A DNA stretch of 64,000 nucleotides from Hemicordylus capensis (lineage: Eukaryota > Chordata > Lepidosauria > Squamata > Cordylidae), in NCBI RefSeq assembly GCF_027244095.1, contig NC_069662.1, positions 54,956,001 through 55,020,000 of the forward strand. The letters run 5' to 3'. Of this stretch, positions 57,377 to 64,000 are shown in pieces (positions within the stretch are counted from its first letter, which is position 1; every line of letters begins with the position of its first letter). The notes beneath the pieces were generated by a model. The model saw only the letters and a list, made by a program, of their open reading frames with translations. It ran no database searches and was not told the DNA's origin. Both the position numbers and the translations under genes were made by a program.

Positions 57377-59712
57377 TACATTTTTTTTCATACATACAAT
57401 TCATTGTACAGGTTACAATCTGTATACATTAGGGAGGGGCAGGGGAGAATGCATTCTTTTTGAACTTTTTCCACGTCTATCTCACAGCTCACGTGTACAG
57501 ACAATAAAACTCTGCTCAAGCAAGTACAGTGAAGGGAAAGAAACACATTTCTTTCCTTTATACAGGAGTGGCCAAGAGCCTTAGTCGAGTGCAGGGATGT
57601 GTGCGGCTGCCCTGCGCAAAAGATCACAACTGTGTGGTGGTTCAATATATCAGTAAGAGAACAGAACATGCAATTGAATATTATTATACTGTACAGAGAA
57701 GGTCCTTTACATCCGAATTATAGAAAAGCTAAAGGAAAAAGAACTCAGTGTCTTCCCAGCAAGTGTCTTGAAGGATGGAAAACCAGAAAGGGTTTAATAC
57801 AAAGAAGTGCTGTGTTACTGTACAGAGGCAGACAAGGCAGGCAAAATGCTGCAATGCTCGTGGGGAAGAAAATGTTCAATCAAATAACACAACTGGAATG
57901 AGAAACACATTTAACGGGTGTATTAAGAATAGCAATCTGTATTTCTCCCCTCCAAAAAAACAACCAACCCCAACCCTGGACTTATACAGATTAGTGCCTT
58001 GTAATTAGTGCCCTGTAGAAATATAAACAGCAGAAAATAACAGTGGGTACTTGTAGGAAATGGACTCGGGCAGAACAAAATTGAGCTGCCCTGGCTCTCT
58101 CAAACGCAGTGTGGGGGCAGCAAGCAGAAAAGTATCACCTCTCTCTTCTAAGCAACTGTAAAAGTGCAAAACCTCACTCCATTTCCTCAGCAGCCTCTCA
58201 CATGCAAACGACACAATGCAGAAGCAGTCCTAGGCTCCTGGTGTCTGCCTTTCTAATGGGAAAGCAATGAAAGCAACTCCAAGCAACTGCCAAGAAGAAG
58301 AAGAAAAGAATTACAGGGATGTATTTGGTGTCCAGTGAGGGGCTCATTTTGGTGTAATTGACTATGGTGATTCAGCCATCAAGAACTGCACACAAAATAT
58401 AGCCTACTAAGTATTTTCAGCCCTTAATGTGATATTTTTGTTGGTGGGGAGAAAAAAAGTTTTTGAGAGTCCAGCAACATATTCAAGTAATTCGGGGTGG
58501 GGGAGGAAGTTCTGGTTTTTCCACCCCTTTGTGCTTGTGCACCAAGTCCCTTCCCTTTTCACAGCAACCATATATTTAGTGAAGGCATCTAACATGTCAC
58601 AGGAGGTACGATAGTTCTTGCCCCCTTCTAAGCCCTTTTTAGAAGCTGAACTTGGGTAGATGAAGGTCCCGGAACTCCCAGGGTGTTTAAGTGGAGGGAG
58701 GGGGGAGAGATGCAGCCTGCCATTCAAAAGCTTGCAAGGGGCCACTTTAAGCAGAGAAGGAGAAGAATTTCTAGGCACGCAGTGATGCTCATTACTTGGT
58801 GTAAGGCGTGGAGCAGCTGGCACTTTGGTTTTTACTAGATGGTTTTCTGGGTAGATCTGGAAATAGTAGTCATTTGTTAACTGCTGCCCTAGGCCAGGCT
58901 TGTGACTTGGGCTTTCGGAATATGCACAGGCTCGTTTCCTTTCTCTGCAGTCCATTCTCTACAGCTTGCAAGAATAAATACTTAAAAATCCCTACGGCTT
59001 AGTATCTGAAAGAAATGTTCTCCTTCCCAAATGCTCTGCATATGTGGACAGCCTTTGTCTCTTTGGAACCAGCAAAGGAAGGCATATCTCCAGCCACTCT
59101 CCTATAAAATCTGTATTTGTGAATAAGATTCTTACAGAAATGTTTATCTTACAAGAACATTCCTTACAACCAGCATTAGTGCCAAATATAAACCTGATAG
59201 CTCTCTCCTTTAGAGTCAAGCAGGGATAGAAAAGCATTCAAGTTACCAGAAGACTCACACCCCATTTTCAGGGCCTGATAGCAGGCTTCTGTAGGGGCCA
59301 GATCAGAATAATTATTTCAAATACTTGGGTCCTAGGATCACCTTTCTAGGTGCCCATATGGGACACTTAGCCTGGGGAGCAGACTCAGAACCAGAATCAA
59401 CTGGCACAGCTTCAAGAGCCAGGACACATCAAAAGCTGGCATCTAGATTCTAGCTCTAGAATGAGGCTTCCAATGAGCAAACAAAGGCTTTTCTGCAGAG
59501 TGGGAATGCCATCCCATGATGGTGGGGTTTGGTCAAACACAAGCATACATTCAAAGCAGAAACATTGCTTGCGCTCAAGAAGCTGATTTGGTGTGTTTGA
59601 TTTTGTGACTGAGTGTCTAAAACTCCAGTTTGGGTATGGATGAAGGGAAGAGGGGAGCTGATAGATACAGTATTTCTGCATGGTCGTTGGTTGTATTAAA
59701 GTCGGGAGCCCA

Positions 59713-59734
59713 GTGTGTGTGTGTGTGTGTGTGA
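59713..59734. repeat. (TG)n microsatellite in the putative 3' UTR
   Basis: About ten TG units. On the transcribed minus strand it would read CA repeats. Confidence 0.9.
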
Positions 59735-59935
59735 CACCATTCTACCATACTTTCCTGAGTAGAAAAACCTTACTTGAAAAGGCATTTAAATTGCAGAAAG
59801 GACAGCAAGAGAAATTAGAGTTGTGCTCTGTTGCATTGTATTTCAGAATAGGATCCAATGAGCAAACAAGATTAAAAGCTGAGAGCAAATACAAAAAGAA
59901 TTGCCTCCTGCCAAATTCTAACTAAGACAAAACAG

Positions 59936-59946
59936 CTTTTATTTCC
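59936..59946 (-). terminator. Candidate internal (proximal) poly(A) signal
   Basis: The plus strand reads TTTTATTTCC, so the minus strand carries a canonical AATAAA about 3.4 kb after the stop codon. It could give a shorter 3' UTR isoform. A hexamer alone is weak evidence. Confidence 0.3.
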
Positions 59947-61409
59947 GTTGAGATGTGTGTTTACTTGGTAACTAAAAGCAGCAACAATTAAGCCTCAGGT
60001 GCCCCTAAAGAGAATTGCTGGGAGATCATTTTGATAAGTCACAGCAAATATTTCTCTTTGTATTAAAAAGAAGTACTCCACCTTTTGATGCTTATGTACA
60101 ACAGCTAATACTTGTGCTATATATTTTATGAGTCATTGCTTCTTTTTTTAAAACACTAAAAGACAAGAGCTGTTTTGCTGTATTTCTAGCAAAGACACTA
60201 ATCACGTTTAAATAACCAGTATTTATCATAGTAACAAATGCAACTATAAAGTGCATCCCATTTACAGAGAGAGCAGGTGGCAAACCCATCAGTGCAAGGA
60301 TCCTGTGAAATCACACACAGTAATGTTGGGAAGGGAAAACCCTGCACATTGGCAGTATTAAAACCTCATTTGGGGATGTGCATGCCATTTCTTTTACTAA
60401 CCGCAAAATGTAAACAGGTACGATACTGGGAACCTCACGGCAGTGAAGAGCAGAGCAAAGCAGCCAGATTCAAGACTATAGCACTATGTTGTCAAGAAAT
60501 TCAAATCTCAAAACAGCAGAGGACTGGCTTGGCAGCAGCACTGTTCCTCCACCCCCTGCATGGTGGAGGAGACTAAATTTGGTGGTAGTTTCCCCCCCTA
60601 CTTTATCAGGAAAGACAGGAGAATGTGATGCCTCAGTGCACTACAGCTGTACCAAAGAATGTGGCACAAATGCCTTTTGTCAGGGTAAAAAGGTGGACAA
60701 TAGAAACAGATCACCTTGACTACTCACTGCCTCTTGCAGCAAAATGGGTGCTTGCTTCTGCATGATAGAAACTATTTCATACCAGGTGCAAATATTTAAA
60801 AAAACCAAACAAATGACCAATTCCAGCTTTTAAAAGTTAAAAATAAAAATATTATTATTAAAATAATAATCAGTCTTTGTAACACAGAGAACAGAGATAA
60901 ATTATTCTGTTGGGGGCAGGGGAAAGTACCTCCCTCTTCTACTTCCCCAGATACAAACAAAACAAACTTTGGGGGGGGGAGCAGAGATTAGTTTTATCTG
61001 TCCTGATAATAAAAGCACGTTTGGTTGCACCTGTGTATGAAATTCACATATGCACCGTAAGAAAAAAGGAACATCACTGTCCCTTTCAATATCTCAAGCT
61101 GAAGCAGCACTGAAACATCCCCCTCTCCCCAAAAGTCTTGCAAACTGGGGTTGGACACCAGTAGGCCTCAGCATGCAACCTAGCAGAACAGGAATGGATC
61201 CTAGTCTCCTCCTGCTAGGTGTTTTTGTCTTCCTTTACTATAAACAGATGTTGGAATGCAACCACTAAGCTAGAAAAAGATGTACAAAAAGAGTTCTAGT
61301 GAAGGGCCAAAGCCAAAGTAAAACAAATTGCTAGAAACATCCCCCTGCTTTTCACACAAAATAGTTGCAATACAAGAGAACCAACCAAAAAGCTTCCTAT
61401 CACTGACAA

Positions 61410-61434
61410 ACTCTCTCTCTCCCTCTCTCTCTGA
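61410..61434. repeat. (CT)n run in the putative 3' UTR
   Basis: CTCTCTCTCTCCCTCTCTCT; it reads as a GA-rich purine run on the transcribed strand. Confidence 0.85.
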
Positions 61435-63347
61435 ACTCTGGATTCTTAAAGCATAAGCATATTATCTGTAACACTTCCAGGTATGGAATCTACCAACCTC
61501 ATTTTGAAGGTGCAAGCCTTGTAGTTTTATGGAAATACTTTTCTATCCCTCTCCCATTTGTGGAGAGGAGCTCCTGATGATAGCACACAGACTTCAAGAA
61601 GTATGTATTGAAGGAAAGTAATAAAGCAAATGATGTCCATTTCAGAGAAGGCAGCTGGTCTGTACTTCTGTGCCATTCTGCACATTTTTATAACAAAAAT
61701 GAAGACATTCTGTTTTGGCTGGGGCCAAGAGATGATCTGTCCTAGTGCAATTATAGTATGGAGAAAAGCCTCTGCTTAATTTACAGGAAGCACCAAGCCA
61801 GCTTTATCCCGTGTGCGATAAATATGCAGAAAGGGGTGGTGGTGAATGTGTGATTTGCATTGCTTTGTGTTCCTGCCATCTTCAAGTTTATGAGATGTCC
61901 TCTCTCTACCTCTGATGATCTCTGGGCTCCTATATACATTCACAGTCTTTCCATCCATTCCCCAATGGTCTTGCTGAGCTGACCTAAAGCTGCATGGATT
62001 GAGAATATGGAGGGTTTGTATAAAGCCACATACTACCCAGGAATAACCCTTTCCTTCCTCCAGCTCTCTTTAGCACTATAGTAATCAAAGTGCGATCTTC
62101 TCCCAAGGTTGAATCATTCTGCCTTCTGCACTTGGCCTGGAAAGGCAATCCAATTTCTCACAGCAAGAGCATATTCCTTCAACCATATCAAACCCCACTA
62201 TCATATTAATCTATACAATCCAAATCACAGCATGCCACTTCAGAGACATTAAACAAGGGGCCTCACTCCAGGAGTGTCTGCAGGCAAGGAATGGCTCAAA
62301 GTATCCCTGCCACAAGAAGCATTACTAGGAGAGTACTAATACTGAATAAAGGGGAAAGTAATTAACTGCCACTGTGGGAGTGTCTGTAACTCAGTTTCCC
62401 TACTATGCTTTAAAGGCCTAGGATATCCTATGGCTATTAATGAACTTTGTTGACATGGGAACAATACCTGGAGTGTGTGAATGAGTAAGCTGTCATTCCA
62501 TTTTGAGGACAAACCCACTTGAAAATGGACTGGAAGTCTGTTATATAGATCGAGGTAGGTGCCCACAGATTGGCTAAAGCGGAGAGAACTTTGATTTCTC
62601 CCTGAATGTTTGTTTAAATGTCTCAGAGGAAATCAAAACAGTATCATTTGGAACATGCCTTTCCAAGCAATGTTACCCGTGGTAGTCCATACCAATAGAC
62701 TGGCAGGCAAGGATGTTAGAAATCCACAATAATGAATTTTTAAATACTAATGTACAATCCTATCACACCAGATAAAGCAGGATGGGTTTTATGCATAGCT
62801 CCTCGTTAGTATTAAAAACAAAACAAAAGCCCCATTCTGTGAAGGTTAACAAGCTCTTTGGACACAATGAAACAACATAGGCAGCACTATTGTGACTGAA
62901 GAGTGCAATTTCCAAGCCAAAAAAAAAGGGTCAGTATCCCGGAGGAAATTTTAATAATGATTTTTAAAGCTGCTACTCAGATCAATTAGATTTCAAAATG
63001 AATATTTTTCTTCAAAGAGCTGGTTACCTTCCTCGACTCTCACATTAGTGTATATAGAATCCTGGGTTAGCCCCATCACAGCTGAAAACTGAAAATTGCC
63101 GGATTCACAGCTGAAAACATGTACAGTGCTGGCTTTATCTGAGGTCAGCTGTGTGTAGCAAAGGGTTTGGAGCATGTCTTGGACTGCCTCATCACCACAC
63201 AGAAATCACAGGAAAACCCCTAGCTGGCTGTCTGCTAGTGAATGGAAATTCTTTTAAAAAAGGAAGAAAAACAGCAGTGTAATATGGGAATTCAGCCGGG
63301 AAAAGTGTGCTGAAAACACAAGGCTCTTACTCCAAGACACATCTGTT

Positions 63348-64000
63348 TCACACATTAGACTCCACAAATGGTCTCTTTGGTTTGATAGGGGATGTCTGTC
63401 CTTGCCTGGAGTCTCTGGAAAGTTGCCTATAGAGGTTGTCCTGGTATGCCTGCGCAACAGGCAGTGTCCTGGCCACCTTCACATCAGGATACGAAGAGGT
63501 TTGGCTAACTCTCTCTAGGAGGTCTCCCCGGGAGCCATTGGCCAACATCCCATGTGGGCTGTAATAGTCCTCCTCCAGCAAGTGGCCATTCTGTGCATTG
63601 TTGGTTTTGTTATAAAAGGCAATGCTGCTGATTGAGGAAGGTGGGCTGAAAGTTTCTGGCTGGGGAAGGTTTCCAGGAGATGTGGGGCTTATAACAGTAT
63701 CCACTGAAGACACAGCCCAGGTTCGATTCTGTTGGTGGAAATGGGGATACTGCTGAGTCCGGGCAGTTTTATCTATGATTCCCATGAAAGGCGTGGTCCT
63801 GGAGCGGGTAGGCTCGCTGGGATAACCACCCTGCGTCGGAGAGACTGGGGAAAGCTCATCACACGATCTTTCATAGGCTGGCTTGAGGGGGATCTCCATC
63901 TGCTGAATAGAAGCAGAAGGGCGGAAGGGGGGGTTCAAATTGGGTGTGGATGAAATGCTATTGCTAGAAGGGGAAAATCTGAGGCCAACACTTTGGGAAT
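63348..64000 (-). CDS. C-terminal exon of an unidentified host protein with a PDZ-ligand tail (partial)
   Basis: The minus-strand frame is open from the right edge of the window to a TGA at 63348-63350, giving 217 visible codons; the true start lies beyond the window. The tail is rich in Ser, Pro, Asn and Gln, has no obvious transmembrane segment or folded domain, and contains several S/T-P sites (for example SPVSPTQGG and [17 protein letters not shown]). It ends [15 protein letters not shown] fits the class I PDZ-binding consensus (S/T-x-hydrophobic at the C-terminus with N in the x position). Such tails are known from adhesion molecules, receptors and synaptic scaffolds, so a cytoplasmic tail is my inference. 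There is no repeat in this exon, and codon use looks normal. I do not recognise the gene. Whether the exon's 5' boundary lies inside the window cannot be decided, because the frame stays open. Confidence 0.85.
   Translation of the reverse strand, partial: SQSVGLRFSPSSNSISSTPNLNPPFRPSASIQQMEIPLKPAYERSCDELSPVSPTQGGYPSEPTRSRTTPFMGIIDKTARTQQYPHFHQQNRTWAVSSVDTVISPTSPGNLPQPETFSPPSSISSIAFYNKTNNAQNGHLLEEDYYSPHGMLANGSRGDLLERVSQTSSYPDVKVARTLPVAQAYQDNLYRQLSRDSRQGQTSPIKPKRPFVESNV

Larger units (their letters stand above)
57345..63347 (-). other. Putative long 3' UTR of the minus-strand host gene
   Basis: Downstream of the stop codon on the minus strand, about 6 kb is free of any SINE, LINE, LTR or foldback element that I can recognise, in sharp contrast with 0-57 kb. 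This is expected of a long, constrained 3' UTR. It contains a (TG)n run near 59713 and a (CT)n run near 61411. A canonical minus-strand AATAAA (TTTATT on the plus strand) lies at about 59938. A likely distal end is near 57.35 kb, where the minus strand reads TTATTTATAAATGG after a T/A-rich, TGTA-containing stretch; TATAAA is a known variant signal. The 182-codon open frame at 58407-58955 (minus) shows no recognisable domain and is taken as chance. Boundaries are inferred. Confidence 0.55.

Noticed and set aside
58407-58955. 182-codon minus-strand frame inside the putative 3' UTR
   Set aside because: No domain, no homology that I recognise, and it lies several kb after the stop codon of the host gene; probably chance.

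Overview
This window is 64 kb of vertebrate nuclear DNA, almost certainly from a squamate reptile (lizard-like). The main evidence is the combination of Sauria-type tRNA SINEs whose 3' ends match a Bov-B (RTE) LINE that is also present, L2-clade LINEs with the (TTTA)n / AGGGCGGT tail, and a dense crowd of non-autonomous hAT-like DNA elements. There are no bacterial-style genes, operons or CRISPR arrays. Most long reading frames are accidental or lie inside transposons.

Layout. Positions 1-3.3 kb hold a solo LTR (171-656), a hAT fragment and an endogenous-retrovirus 5' end with an LTR and a tRNA-Leu-type primer-binding site. Positions 4.1-6.65 kb hold a long, decayed L2 LINE on the minus strand, split by a hairpin element. 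From 8 to 57 kb the sequence is a mosaic of non-autonomous elements. At least five hAT-like terminal families can be recognised, mostly by matching inverted ends and 8-bp target duplications. The mosaic also contains Sauria SINEs, a SINE with a 5S-rRNA-like segment, L2-tailed repeats, two mariner/pogo-like elements, a gag-like retrotransposon relic (about 34.8-36.9 kb) and a Bov-B 3' end (55.5-56.0 kb). A CpG-rich block at 28.3-29.2 kb with a CCAAT box and splice-donor-like sites is the only candidate host promoter away from the right end.

The right end is different. From about 57.35 kb to 64.0 kb I recognise no transposon. The stretch reads as the last coding exon of a host gene on the minus strand (63348 to beyond the right edge, 217 visible codons) followed by a long 3' UTR of about 6 kb. 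The protein tail is Ser/Pro-rich and ends in E-S-N-V, a class I PDZ-binding ligand. I could not name the gene.

The most interesting signals are: the repeated hAT-like families with clean 8-bp duplications and nested insertions; very large foldback elements, one a 484-bp GC-rich chain of hairpins; the 5S-rRNA-like SINE; about 117-bp direct repeats around the gag-like relic; a pair of unclassified GC-rich insertions that share a terminal hairpin; a hammerhead-like core next to a polyadenylation signal at 51.7 kb; and a Bov-B copy whose 5' end is palindromic.
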